Position numbers and translations under genes: made by a program
Shown here: positions 26,094 to 34,071 of the stretch, in pieces
Layout: the number at the start of each line of letters is the position of its first letter
Position numbering within the stretch: position 1 is the stretch's first letter
The notes under the pieces: model-generated
The model's database searches: none
What the model saw: the letters and a program-made list of their open reading frames with translations, nothing else
Told to the model about the DNA's origin: nothing
DNA from: Catenulisporales bacterium
GTDB lineage: Bacteria; Actinomycetota; Actinomycetes; Streptomycetales; Catenulisporaceae
Direction: 5' to 3'
Assembly: GCA_019510485.1 (NCBI GenBank)
Contig: JAEKKI010000144.1
Coordinates: 25,132-89,131, forward strand
DNA length: 64,000 bases

Positions 26094-26906
26094 CGGCGGC
26101 CCTCCTTCCCGCCGGCGGGGGTCGTCGCCTCCCCGCCCGGCGCCCGGTGTTCCAGGGCCGCCCGCAGCTGCGAGCGGCCGCGGTGGATCCGCGAGCGCAC
26201 CGTTCCGAGCTTCACGTCCAGCGTGGCCGCGATCTCCTCGTACGACAGTCCTTCGATGTCGCACAGCACCACCGCGGCGCGGAACTCCGGCGCCAGGGCG
26301 GCCAGCGCGGCCTCGATGTCGGCGTCCATGTGCGAGTCGTTGAAGATGCGCTCCGGCGACGGCTCGCGTCCGGGCAGCCGGTCGTCGGCGTCCTCGCCGA
26401 GGGAGTCGAAGCGGATGCGCGCACGGCGGCGCACCATGTCCAGGAACAGGTTGGTGGTGATGCGGTGCAGCCAGCCCTCGAAGGTGCCGGGCTGGTAGCT
26501 CGACAGCGAGCGGAAGACGCGGATGAAGACCTCCTGGGTGAGGTCCTCGGCGTCGTGCTGGTTGCCGGTGAGGCGGTAGGCGAGGCGGTAGACGCGCTGC
26601 GAGTGGGTGCTCCCAGCCCACGGCCTCGGCGTCCAGCCGCTGCACGGGCGCGGACGCGGCTTGAGGCGCGGCCTCGGCAGCGGCCCGGCCGGGCGTCGCC
26701 GTATCCGGAAGCGGCTCGGCGGCCCCGTGCCGGCCCTTCCGGTCGTTCTCCAAGGCGGCCTTGCGGGCCGCACGCCGACGACGTAGTTCCCCGAGATCGA
26801 TCCGCGGTCCTATGGTGTTGACCGGGACGGCTCCAGGATTGCGGGCGCTGTTGGCGTCAGCCACGACGACCCCACCTCCTATTTCCAGTACCGCATTCAT
26901 CACCAT
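26090..26906 (-). pseudogene. sigE: SigE-type ECF sigma factor with frameshift near its N-terminus
   Basis: The frame from ATG 26906 encodes MVMNAVLEIGGGVVVAD through [10 protein letters not shown] and then becomes non-homologous. The conserved sigma region 2, [28 protein letters not shown], resumes in another frame from 26608 down to the stop at 26090 and continues through [18 protein letters not shown] and region 4 ([19 protein letters not shown]). Relatives read roughly WxEIVRxHS at the join, so several residues plus the frame are lost at 26606-26612. The anti-sigma gene overlaps it. It is either truly broken or a sequence error; the rest is highly conserved. Confidence 0.7.
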
Positions 26907-27248
26907 AGACGCCTGCCTCGCTGGTAAAGGCTGAAAGGAACCTGAGATCGCACTAAGATCTCCCGGCTCCCGAAGCCGTGTGCCGCTGTCTAAGGCGGAA
27001 CGGCCGGTCACGGCTTCGAAGTTCCCAGCCTGTTTCGTAGAGGCGGTGTCCGCTTACAGCGATCAGAGCGGTACGAGGGTGGCGTCCGCGTACCCCGCCG
27101 CGCCTCGCACACACGGACAGGCGATGTCTGTCCGGCGGTCCGGCGTGGTATGCGCGGGGACAGGTGGCTACGCTCTTGATGCCCAGTAGCAACCAACCGA
27201 CCTGATCCCGGCCGCGCCGAGCGCCGGGATCCGCGAACCTCGGAGGCC
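26907..27248. promoter_or_regulatory. 342-base divergent control region between sigE and the O-methyltransferase
   Basis: No gene is supported here. Close to sigE there is an inverted repeat, GAGATC (26944-26949) and GATCTC (26957-26962), separated by GCACTAA, about 40 bases upstream of the sigE start, and a small CGGCT/AGCCG hairpin at about 26964-26978. GGAAC near 26998 could be an ECF-type -35 element, but I see no convincing matching -10. These may serve sigE control; function is inferred from symmetry and position. Confidence 0.4.
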
Positions 27249-27296
27249 GTCATCCCCAGTCACCGGCACGCCAGCCTGGCGTATGCGGAGGGGTAC

Positions 27297-27887
27297 GTGC
27301 CCGAGGACGACGTGCTGGTCTCCGCCCGCCGCGAGGCCCGCCGGCTGGGCATCTTCCCGGTCGAGCCCGGCACCGGCGCCGCGCTGCGGCTGCTGGCCGC
27401 AACGCTCGCCGCGCGCGCCGTCGTCGACGTCGGCACCGGGGCCGGCGTGTCGGGGATCTACCTGCTGCGAGGCATGCGCCCGGACGGGGTGCTGACCACG
27501 GTCGACGAGGACACCCAGGGCTCCCAGGCGGCCCGCCGGGCGTTCGCCGACGCGGGCTTCGCGGCCAGCCGGACCCGGGTGATCGGCGGCGCCGTCGGCT
27601 CGGTGCTGCCCCGGCTCGCCGACGGCGGCTACGACATGGTGTTCTGCGGCGGCCCGGGCTCGGATCACCTGGCCGGCTACGAAGAGGCGCTGCGGCTGCT
27701 GCGGCCCGGCGGGCTGGTGGCCTTCGACGGGGCGCTGGGCCAGGACCGGGTGGTCGACCCGTCGATCCGGGACGCGCGCACGTCGGCGCTGCGGTATCTG
27801 CACCGCCAGGTCGCCGAGGATCCGCGGCTGCTGCCGGCGCTGCTGCCCACCGGTGATGGGCTTTTGTGCGCGGTGAAGCGCCCCTGA
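27297..27887 (+). CDS. O-methyltransferase (SAM-dependent), N-terminus uncertain
   Basis: From GTG 27297 the product is 196 residues with the SAM motif VVDVGTGAGVSGIYLLRGM, followed by VLTTVDEDT and LRPGGLVAFDGAL, the class I O-methyltransferase pattern. Family similarity continues upstream as VIPSHRHASLAYAEGY, starting at codon GTC 27249, directly after GGAGG at 27242-27246, yet no ATG, GTG or TTG exists in frame before the stop at 27177. The true start may therefore be noncanonical (GTC or ATC 27252) or a base may be wrong. It is divergent from sigE, as in relatives. The substrate is unknown. Confidence 0.82.
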   Translation: MPEDDVLVSARREARRLGIFPVEPGTGAALRLLAATLAARAVVDVGTGAGVSGIYLLRGMRPDGVLTTVDEDTQGSQAARRAFADAGFAASRTRVIGGAVGSVLPRLADGGYDMVFCGGPGSDHLAGYEEALRLLRPGGLVAFDGALGQDRVVDPSIRDARTSALRYLHRQVAEDPRLLPALLPTGDGLLCAVKRP

Positions 27888-27916
27888 GCGTGGCGACCCG
27901 GGGGCTCTTCTAAGCG

Positions 27917-27956
27917 AATCGCAATGAATCGCTGTGATTCAGAGTTAATCGCACCA
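27917..27956. repeat. Four imperfect 10-bp direct repeats
   Basis: AATCGCAATG, AATCGCTGTG, ATTCAGAGTT and AATCGCACCA follow one another at exact 10-base spacing after the O-methyltransferase stop. Period-10 repeats place sites on one face of the helix. No gene starts rightward from here, and the next gene converges. Function unknown. Confidence 0.5.
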
Positions 27957-27990
27957 GGAAGTGAGAAGGAACACGCCGACGGCGACGCCG

Positions 27991-28011
27991 GACCCCGGCC
28001 GTTCGGGGGTC
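27991..28011. terminator. Short GC hairpin between convergent genes
   Basis: GACCCC (27991-27996) pairs with GGGGTC (28006-28011) across a GGCCGTTCG loop, in the gap between the O-methyltransferase and DUF3117 genes, which converge. No T tract follows; a modest candidate. Confidence 0.4.
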
Positions 28012-28060
28012 AGACGTCACTGGTGGGAAGGGTGAGGCGGCAGACCGCCGGGCGCGGGTG

Positions 28061-28228
28061 CTAACCGACCACGCCCTTGATCGCCTCGCCGAGCGCCGCT
28101 GCCTCTTCCGCCGACAGCTCCACCACGAGCCGGCCGCCGCCCTCCAGCGGAACCCGCATCACGATGCCCCGTCCCTCTTTGGTCACCTCAAGCGGGCCGT
28201 CACCCGTCCGCGGCTTCATCGCCGCCAT
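28061..28228 (-). CDS. DUF3117 small conserved protein
   Basis: A 55-residue protein, MAAMKPRTGDGPLEVTKEGR through VVELSAEEAAALGEAIKGV, belonging to the DUF3117 family (Mycobacterium Rv1211-like). GGAAGGGGAACGAG precedes ATG 28228, so the longer frame from 28279 is rejected. In mycobacteria it neighbours the DivIVA-like, folP2 and LOG genes, which also follow here. The function is unknown. Confidence 0.9.
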   Translation of the reverse strand: MAAMKPRTGDGPLEVTKEGRGIVMRVPLEGGGRLVVELSAEEAAALGEAIKGVVG

Positions 28229-28416
28229 GCTCGTTCCCCTTCCTAGGAGCCAGCTCTCAATCAACCCATTATCCCGCACGCAGCCCCGATGGGTTTCGGT
28301 GTCGCTTCAGGAGACGGGACTGAGTAGCTTCGTCAGCGTCTGCAAAACAGTTCTACCGGACGTGACCGACACAGGTACATGCCTGAATGCCGATAAGGCA
28401 GAGAGTGGGAGCCCCT

Positions 28417-29202
28417 ATGTCCGCCAGCGTTGCCTACGACGTCACCGAGGGTGTCGGTACCATCACCCTGAATCGCCCGGACGCCATGAACTCGCTCGAC
28501 AGTGCGACCAAGGCGGCGTTGCGGGACGCGGCGGTCGCGGCGGCCGGCGACGACTCCGTTCGCGTGATCGTGGTGCGCGGGACGGGCCGGGCATTCTGTG
28601 TCGGACAAGACCTGAAGGAGCACGCGGCGGCGCTGGAAGCCGGCCGCGGGCTGTCGAACACGGTGCGAGAGCACTACAACCCGCTGCTGCGGGCCCTGAC
28701 TTCGGCGCCCAAGCCGGTGATCGCCGCGGTGAACGGCGTGGCGGCCGGCGCCGGGGCGGCTCTGGCCTTCGCCGCCGACCTGCGGATCGCCTCGGACAAA
28801 GCGGCGTTCAACCTGGCCTTCGCCAACATCGGCCTGACCGCCGACTCCGGCGCTTCCTGGACGCTCCCGCGCCTGGTCGGCCCGGCCAAGGCGGTGGAGC
28901 TGCTGATGCTGCCGGAGACCATCGGCATCGAGCAGGCCGCGGCGCTGGGCCTGGTGCACCGCGTGGTGCCGGCCGCCGAGTTCGACGCGGTGGTCGGCGA
29001 GCTGGCCGCGCGGATGGCCGCCGGGCCCACGGCGGCGTACGCGGCGATCAAGGAGTCGGTCGGCTTCGGGCTCGCGCACTCGCTGGACGAAACGCTGGAG
29101 CTGGAGGCGGAGCTGCAGGACGCCTGCGCGGGGACAGAAGACCACCGGAAAGCGGTGGACGCGTTCCTGGCGAAGGAGAAGCCGACGTTCGTCGGGCGGT
29201 GA
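28417..29202 (+). CDS. Enoyl-CoA hydratase/isomerase (PaaG-like)
   Basis: A 261-residue crotonase. Oxyanion-hole elements are GRAFCVGQDLKEHA near residue 65 and VNGVAAGAGAALAFAADLRIA near residue 105; FANIGLTADSGASWTLPRLVG near residue 135 is typical of PaaG-type isomerases, which have an Asp rather than Glu pair. PaaG isomerises ring-opened phenylacetyl-CoA intermediates or unsaturated acyl-CoAs. No other paa gene is nearby, so a general fatty acid role is equally possible. GGGAG precedes the ATG. Confidence 0.83.
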   Translation: MSASVAYDVTEGVGTITLNRPDAMNSLDSATKAALRDAAVAAAGDDSVRVIVVRGTGRAFCVGQDLKEHAAALEAGRGLSNTVREHYNPLLRALTSAPKPVIAAVNGVAAGAGAALAFAADLRIASDKAAFNLAFANIGLTADSGASWTLPRLVGPAKAVELLMLPETIGIEQAAALGLVHRVVPAAEFDAVVGELAARMAAGPTAAYAAIKESVGFGLAHSLDETLELEAELQDACAGTEDHRKAVDAFLAKEKPTFVGR

Positions 29203-29224
29203 GCACACCGGCTCACCGCTGAAA

Positions 29225-29252
29225 CGGCCGGCCTCAGGAATCAGGTCGGCCG
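29225..29252. terminator. Bidirectional hairpin between enoyl-CoA hydratase and DivIVA-like genes
   Basis: CGGCCGGCCT (29225-29234) pairs with AGGTCGGCCG (29243-29252), one G-T pair included, around CAGGAATC. It lies in the 61-base gap between convergent genes. Confidence 0.75.
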
Positions 29253-29263
29253 GACTCGCCGCT

Positions 29264-29722
29264 CTACTGCTCCTGGTCGGGCTTGCGATACCAGGCGGAC
29301 AGCGAGTCGTCCTCCGCAGAGTCCTGATCGCCGCTCCGCTCCTCGGGCGCGGCGGTCTCGATCACCGTCGCCGCCGCCTCCTGTCCCTGGGTCTGTGCCA
29401 CCGGCTCGTAGCCGACCCCCTCGCCGAAGCGGGCGCCGCCGGCCGGCCGCGTGAGGTCGGCGATCAGCCGGTCGCGCTGCTCGATCTCGGCGGCGAGCCG
29501 GTCGAGCAGGCGGTCGACCTGGTCCATGCGGTAGCCGCGGAACGCCACGGCGAAGCGGGCGCCGTCGATGTCGTCCCGGCCCAGCTGCCGGTCCTCGGCC
29601 AGGGCGGGCTCGGGCCGGTCCTGGCGCGGGTCGGCCAGACCGCCGCCGCGGCCGGCGGCCACCCACGCGATCGCCCCGAACACCGCCGCGACGACCAGAA
29701 ATTGGAAGTACAGCACGCGCAC
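29264..29722 (-). CDS. DivIVA-domain membrane protein
   Basis: A 152-residue protein from GTG 29722. One N-terminal membrane helix (FLVVAAVFGAIAWVAAG) is followed by a short linker and a DivIVA-like motif, RFAVAFRGYRMDQVDRLLDRLAAEIEQRDRLIADL, near residues 60-95, which forms a coiled coil. The C-terminus is acidic and flexible. It matches the Rv1209-type protein next to folP2 in mycobacteria. It may sense membrane curvature or take part in polar growth, but this is inferred from the DivIVA motif alone. Confidence 0.82.
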   Translation of the reverse strand: MRVLYFQFLVVAAVFGAIAWVAAGRGGGLADPRQDRPEPALAEDRQLGRDDIDGARFAVAFRGYRMDQVDRLLDRLAAEIEQRDRLIADLTRPAGGARFGEGVGYEPVAQTQGQEAAATVIETAAPEERSGDQDSAEDDSLSAWYRKPDQEQ

Positions 29723-29768
29723 ATCGTGCCACGCCCGGCGCCGCGCCGACGAGGTTAGGCTGATCTCC

Positions 29769-30707
29769 ATGTCATCGAACGCGGACGGCACCACGGGCGG
29801 ACCGGCCCGAAGCGCCGGGGATCCGAGGCCCGTCCCGCCGGGCCCGCTGCGTCTGGGCCCGTACGAATACGGCCCCCACCAGCGGCTCGTGATGGCGATC
29901 GTGAACCGCACCCCGGATTCCTTCTACGACCGGGGCGCCACCTTCACCGACGCCGCCGCGCTGGACCGGGTGGAAACAGCACTGGAAGAAGGCGCCGACC
30001 TGATCGACATCGGCGGCGTGAAGGCCGGGCCCGGCGACGTCGTCGACAGCGCCGAGGAACTGCGGCGGGTGGTGCCGTTCGTGGCCGAGGTCCGCAAGCG
30101 GTTCCCGGAGGCGGTGATCTCCGTGGACACCTGGCGCGCCGAGGTGGGCGAGGCCGTGTGCGCCGAGGGCGCGGACGTGCTCAACGACGCCTGGGGCGGC
30201 TGGGATCCGGAGCTGGCCCGGGTGGCCGCGCGGTACGGCGTGGGGCTGGTGTGCACGCACGCCGGCGGCGTCGAGCCCCGCACCCGGCCGCACCGGATCG
30301 GCTACCCGGACGTGATGGCCGACATCCTCACCCGCACGGTCCGCGGCGAGGCCGAGCGCGCGGCGGCGCTGGGCGTCCCGCGCGAGCGCATCCTGATCGA
30401 CCCCGGACACGACTTCGGCAAGAACACCCGGCACTCGCTGGAGGCCACGCGGCGGCTGCCGGAGATGACCGCGACCGGCTGGCCGGTGCTGGTGTCGCTG
30501 TCGAACAAGGACTTCGTCGGGGAGACCCTGGCCCGGCCGGTCGCCGAGCGGCTGGTCGGCACGCTGGCCACCACGGCCGTGTCGGCGTGGCTGGGAGCGC
30601 GGGTGTACCGCGTGCACGAGGTCGCCGAGACCCGCCAGGTGCTGGACATGGTGTCGGCGATCCAGGGGCACCGGGAGCCGGCGGTGGCCAAGCGCGGGCT
30701 GGTCTGA
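29769..30707 (+). CDS. folP2: Dihydropteroate synthase homologue of the FolP2 type
   Basis: A 312-residue TIM-barrel protein with the pterin-binding start MAIVNRTPDSFYDRG, the strand VISVDTWRAEV and LINDAWGG-like VLNDAWGGWD. The loop that reads IGGESTRPG in true dihydropteroate synthases is DIGGVKAGPG here, and the C-terminal SNKDFVGETLAR replaces the usual SRKSF motif. These substitutions are those of mycobacterial FolP2, which is reported to lack synthase activity. It is divergent from the DivIVA-like gene and followed by the LOG gene, the order known from mycobacteria. The real substrate is unknown. Confidence 0.85.
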   Translation: MSSNADGTTGGPARSAGDPRPVPPGPLRLGPYEYGPHQRLVMAIVNRTPDSFYDRGATFTDAAALDRVETALEEGADLIDIGGVKAGPGDVVDSAEELRRVVPFVAEVRKRFPEAVISVDTWRAEVGEAVCAEGADVLNDAWGGWDPELARVAARYGVGLVCTHAGGVEPRTRPHRIGYPDVMADILTRTVRGEAERAAALGVPRERILIDPGHDFGKNTRHSLEATRRLPEMTATGWPVLVSLSNKDFVGETLARPVAERLVGTLATTAVSAWLGARVYRVHEVAETRQVLDMVSAIQGHREPAVAKRGLV

Positions 30708-30717
30708 GCGGCGGGCG

Positions 30718-31491
30718 CTAGCTCCACTCCCCCGGCTTGCCCATGATCGCGACCACCTCGTCCGGATCGTCGACCAGGCGGAGCAGGTCCACGTCGCCCG
30801 GGGCGATCTTGCCGTTCGGGACCATGGTGTCGCGTATCCAGTCGACCAGGCCGCCCCAGAAGGTACGGCCGACCAGCACCACCGGGAACGAGGTCACCTT
30901 GTGCGTCTGCACCAGGGTCAGGGCCTCGAAGAGCTCGTCCAGGGTGCCGAAGCCGCCGGGCAGGACCACGAAGCCCTGGGAGTACTTCACGAACATGGTC
31001 TTGCGGACGAAGAAGTACCGGAAGTTGATGCCCTGGTCGATGTAGCTGTTCAGGCCCTGCTCGAAGGGCAGCTCGATGCCCAGGCCGATGGAGCGGCCGC
31101 CGGCGTCGAAGGCGCCCTTGTTCACCGCCTCCATGGCGCCCGGGCCGCCGCCGGTGATGACCGTCCAGCCCGCCGCGGCCAGGCCGCGGCCGATCTGTTC
31201 CCCGATCAGGTACTCCGGGGTGCCGGCCGGGGTGCGGGCCGAGCCGAAGACGGTGACCGCGGGGCCCGTGCGGGCCAGGGAGTCGAAGCCCTCGACGAAC
31301 TCACCCTGGATGCGGAGCACGCGCCAGGGATCCTCATCCTTCCAATCCTTGCCGTAGGCGTGGTCCAGCAGCTTCTGGTCCGCCGTGGCCGCCGGCAGTT
31401 GCTCCTGCCCGCGCCGCCGGGTGACCGCCCCGACGAATCGCTCCGTGAGCCGGCTCGCGTTGCCGTGCCCGTTTCCGGTCCCTTGACTCAT
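30718..31491 (-). CDS. LOG-family protein (TIGR00730), probable nucleotide phosphoribohydrolase
   Basis: A 257-residue Rossmann-like protein with the LOG signature PGGFGTLDELFEALTLVQT and the nucleotide-binding GGGPGAMEAVNKGAFDAGG. LOG proteins cleave cytokinin-type nucleoside 5'-monophosphates or other purine nucleotides to the base and ribose phosphate. The N-terminal 60 residues are an extension common in actinobacteria. It converges on folP2 with a ten-base gap. The exact substrate is not visible from sequence. Confidence 0.88.
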   Translation of the reverse strand: MSQGTGNGHGNASRLTERFVGAVTRRRGQEQLPAATADQKLLDHAYGKDWKDEDPWRVLRIQGEFVEGFDSLARTGPAVTVFGSARTPAGTPEYLIGEQIGRGLAAAGWTVITGGGPGAMEAVNKGAFDAGGRSIGLGIELPFEQGLNSYIDQGINFRYFFVRKTMFVKYSQGFVVLPGGFGTLDELFEALTLVQTHKVTSFPVVLVGRTFWGGLVDWIRDTMVPNGKIAPGDVDLLRLVDDPDEVVAIMGKPGEWS

Positions 31492-31549
31492 GTCCGCACA
31501 CTACCCGCCGGGCGTGACCGGGCGGTGGCGCAGCCGGGTCGAGCAGGGG

Positions 31550-32728
31550 TTATGACTGTGGCTTGACCGTGTCCAAGTGCTGGCTCAGCCAGCTGTACGC
31601 TTGCGGCAGCCACTGCTTCCAGACGGCGGTGTTGTGCGATCCGTAGTCCTTCTTCAGCACGTCCACCACGTCCGGCGCCGCGGTCTGGAGCGCCAGCGCC
31701 TCGGCCAGCACGCTGCCGTGCGCGTCCTCGGCCGAGGCCGCCGCGAGCAGCGCGATCGGCAGGGCCGGCTTGCGGTTCTGCAGGATCCACAGCGTCGAAT
31801 TCTGGTCCGCGAACTCCGGGCCGTGCCGGGACACGTAGCCGCCAGGGTGTACGTCGCCGCTCATCTGCACCGCGGCGCTGAAGTCCTGGGGGTACTGCAC
31901 CAGCAGCTTGCCCGCGCACAGGCCGCCCTCGGAGTAGCCCATCATCCCCCAGCCGGAGCGGTCCGTGGTGACCCGGAAGCTGCGCTCGATCATCGTGCGC
32001 ACGTCGTCGGCGATGTAGGTGGCCACCTGCGGGCCGTTCGGGATGTCGGTGCAGTCCGTGTTCACGCCCTTGACCGGGGAGATGTTCACGGCCACCAGCA
32101 CGAACGGCGTCGACGCCTTCTGCCGCACCAGCGTGGCCAGTTCCTTCTGGCCGGCCATCTGGCCGAACCAGGTCTGCGGGCTGCCCGGATAACCGGGGAA
32201 CAGCATGACCACCGGGAAATCCGTGTTCGCGTACGCCGGATCGTTGTACTGCGGCGGCAGCCAGACCATCACGTCGTTCTGCCCGCCCAGGCCCGACTTG
32301 GGGCCGGTGAAGCTGGTCGCCAGCGCGTCGTCGCCGTACTTCTCGAACTTCTGCGTCGGGCCCGGCGGCTGCACCCGTGGCGCCAGCGTGCCGCGCCCGC
32401 CCTGGGCGTCGCCGTCGTGGTCGCGGTGGTCGGCGGCGGCGCCGGTCGCCTGTTCGTGGGCGACCTTGTCGTCGTGGATGATCACACCCGGACTGCCGGT
32501 GTCGCCGAGCAGATCGTCCCACGAGGCGTAGAGCCCGTAGTAGTTGTTCACGATGATGCCGCACAGCAGGACCGCCATGACCTGGCTCACGCCGATCATC
32601 GCCAGGCGGGACACCGCACGCACCGGCCGCGGGCCGCGCATGCGGTTCCACAGCAGGTAAGTGCCGAGGGGTGCCGCGACCGCGAGGAAGATCGCCGTCA
32701 CCAACATCGGCCAACCGGTCGGGCTCAT
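31550..32728 (-). CDS. Membrane-anchored esterase (antigen 85/esterase D type)
   Basis: A 392-residue protein with two N-terminal membrane helices (MLVTAIFLAVAAPLGTYLLW and IGVSQVMAVLLCGIIVNNYY) and an outer alpha/beta hydrolase domain. The nucleophile elbow is MMGYSEGGLCAG near residue 255, and the oxyanion region is VVMLFPGYPGSPQTWF near 180. The fold and arrangement resemble actinobacterial putative esterases of the antigen 85 family. Between the helices and the domain lies a His/Asp-rich linker (DHRDHDGDAQGG). Its acyl substrate is unknown; a mycolyltransferase role is unlikely without evidence of mycolic acids. Confidence 0.82.
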   Translation of the reverse strand: MSPTGWPMLVTAIFLAVAAPLGTYLLWNRMRGPRPVRAVSRLAMIGVSQVMAVLLCGIIVNNYYGLYASWDDLLGDTGSPGVIIHDDKVAHEQATGAAADHRDHDGDAQGGRGTLAPRVQPPGPTQKFEKYGDDALATSFTGPKSGLGGQNDVMVWLPPQYNDPAYANTDFPVVMLFPGYPGSPQTWFGQMAGQKELATLVRQKASTPFVLVAVNISPVKGVNTDCTDIPNGPQVATYIADDVRTMIERSFRVTTDRSGWGMMGYSEGGLCAGKLLVQYPQDFSAAVQMSGDVHPGGYVSRHGPEFADQNSTLWILQNRKPALPIALLAAASAEDAHGSVLAEALALQTAAPDVVDVLKKDYGSHNTAVWKQWLPQAYSWLSQHLDTVKPQS

Positions 32729-32905
32729 AGGGGATTTCGGACCTCTCGGGAACTGCGTCGTCTACACGGCGGCCGGCTGGCGTCCACGCCCGCCCCCGAA
32801 CACTGCGGGGGTTGCTCCGCCGCCGGTAAGACGCCACCGGTGCCCGACCGGTTGCCTCCGGCGCGCACCGGCAGTTCCGGGGCACACCGGGCAGGTGCCG
32901 TCAGG

Positions 32906-34021
32906 TCAGGAAGCGGAGCCGAGCCAGCTTCTCATCCGTTCCGCACACCGGACAACTTGCCCCAGGTCCACTGATTCGTCCGGTTTGTGGGCCAGCGCTC
33001 CGTCGCCCGGGCCGTAGTTCACTCCAGGCACGCCGAGGCCCGCGAACCGTGCGACGTCGGTCCAGCCGAACTTCGCCGTGGGCTGCGCCGCCATCCCGGC
33101 CATCACCGCTTCGACGAACTGCGCGGCCAGCGGCAGGTGCAGTCCGGGGCGCGCGGCCGGGGCCGAGTCCGTGACGAGGATCTCAGCGTCCAGATCCGCG
33201 AAGACTTCCCGGATATGGCGCTCCGCGCCCGCCTCATCGCGGTCCGGGGCGAAGCGGAAGTTCACCAGGACCGAGCACTCGTCCGGGATCACGTTGCCCG
33301 CGACGCCGCCGGAGATCCCGACCGCGTTCATGCCCTCACGGAACTCCAGGCCCTCGACCTCGACTCGGCGCGGCTCGTACTCCGCCAGGCGCCGCAGTGC
33401 GGTACCCGCCTTGTGGATCGCGTTGTCGCCGAGCCAGGAGCGCGCCGAGTGCGCCCGCGCGCCGCGGAAGGTCAGGCGTGCGCGCATCGTGCCCTGGCAT
33501 CCGCCTTCCACGATGTTGTTGCTGGGCTCCAGCAGCACCGCGAAGTCGGCCGCGAACCACTCCGGCCGGGTGCGGATCAGCCGGCCGAGGCTGTTGCGCT
33601 CGGCCTCGACCTCCTCGCATTCGTAGAACACGTAGGTCACGTCGCGGTTCGGCTCGGCGACCGCGGCGGCCAGCACCAGCTGTACCGCGACGCCGGCCTT
33701 CATATCGGAGGTGCCGCAGCCGCGCAATGTGCCGCTCTCCCAGTCGCCTTCCAGCAGCGAGGGCACGTTTCGCCTGCCGGTGCTGTCCACCGCGATCGGG
33801 ACGGTGTCCAGGTGCCCGGCCAGGATCACCCGCTCGGCGCGCCCGAGGTTCGTGCGGGCCAGCACCGAGTCGCCGTCGCGCAGCACCTCCAGGTGCGCAT
33901 AGGGCCGCAGTGCCTCCTCGATCGCGTCGGCGAGCGCCTTCTCGTCACCGCTCTCGGATTCGATATCGACGATCGCCGCGGTGACGCGCGCGGCGCTAAG
34001 GGTGAGATCCAGGCCGGGCAT
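32906..34021 (-). CDS. dapE: Succinyl-diaminopimelate desuccinylase
   Basis: A 371-residue M20 metallopeptidase. The metal site includes AGHLDTVP near residue 70, GTSDMKAGVAVQL near 105 and FYECEEVEAERN (catalytic Glu plus Glu ligand) near 140, with a late His in LAHKPDESVD near 350. It removes succinate from N-succinyl-LL-2,6-diaminopimelate in the lysine/peptidoglycan pathway. AGAGGGAC precedes the ATG at 34021. dapD is 50 bases upstream on the same strand, and dapC lies at 48689. Confidence 0.92.
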   Translation of the reverse strand: MPGLDLTLSAARVTAAIVDIESESGDEKALADAIEEALRPYAHLEVLRDGDSVLARTNLGRAERVILAGHLDTVPIAVDSTGRRNVPSLLEGDWESGTLRGCGTSDMKAGVAVQLVLAAAVAEPNRDVTYVFYECEEVEAERNSLGRLIRTRPEWFAADFAVLLEPSNNIVEGGCQGTMRARLTFRGARAHSARSWLGDNAIHKAGTALRRLAEYEPRRVEVEGLEFREGMNAVGISGGVAGNVIPDECSVLVNFRFAPDRDEAGAERHIREVFADLDAEILVTDSAPAARPGLHLPLAAQFVEAVMAGMAAQPTAKFGWTDVARFAGLGVPGVNYGPGDGALAHKPDESVDLGQVVRCAERMRSWLGSAS

Positions 34022-34071
34022 GGGTGTCGTCCCTCTGTGTCTGTGCTTGGTCTGTGCTCGTCCTCGCGGGG

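Noticed and set aside
26090..26773. Sigma factor starting at 26773 in the region 2 frame
   Set aside because: Residues before THSQRV in that frame are Arg/Pro shadow sequence, while the real N-terminus lies in the other frame.
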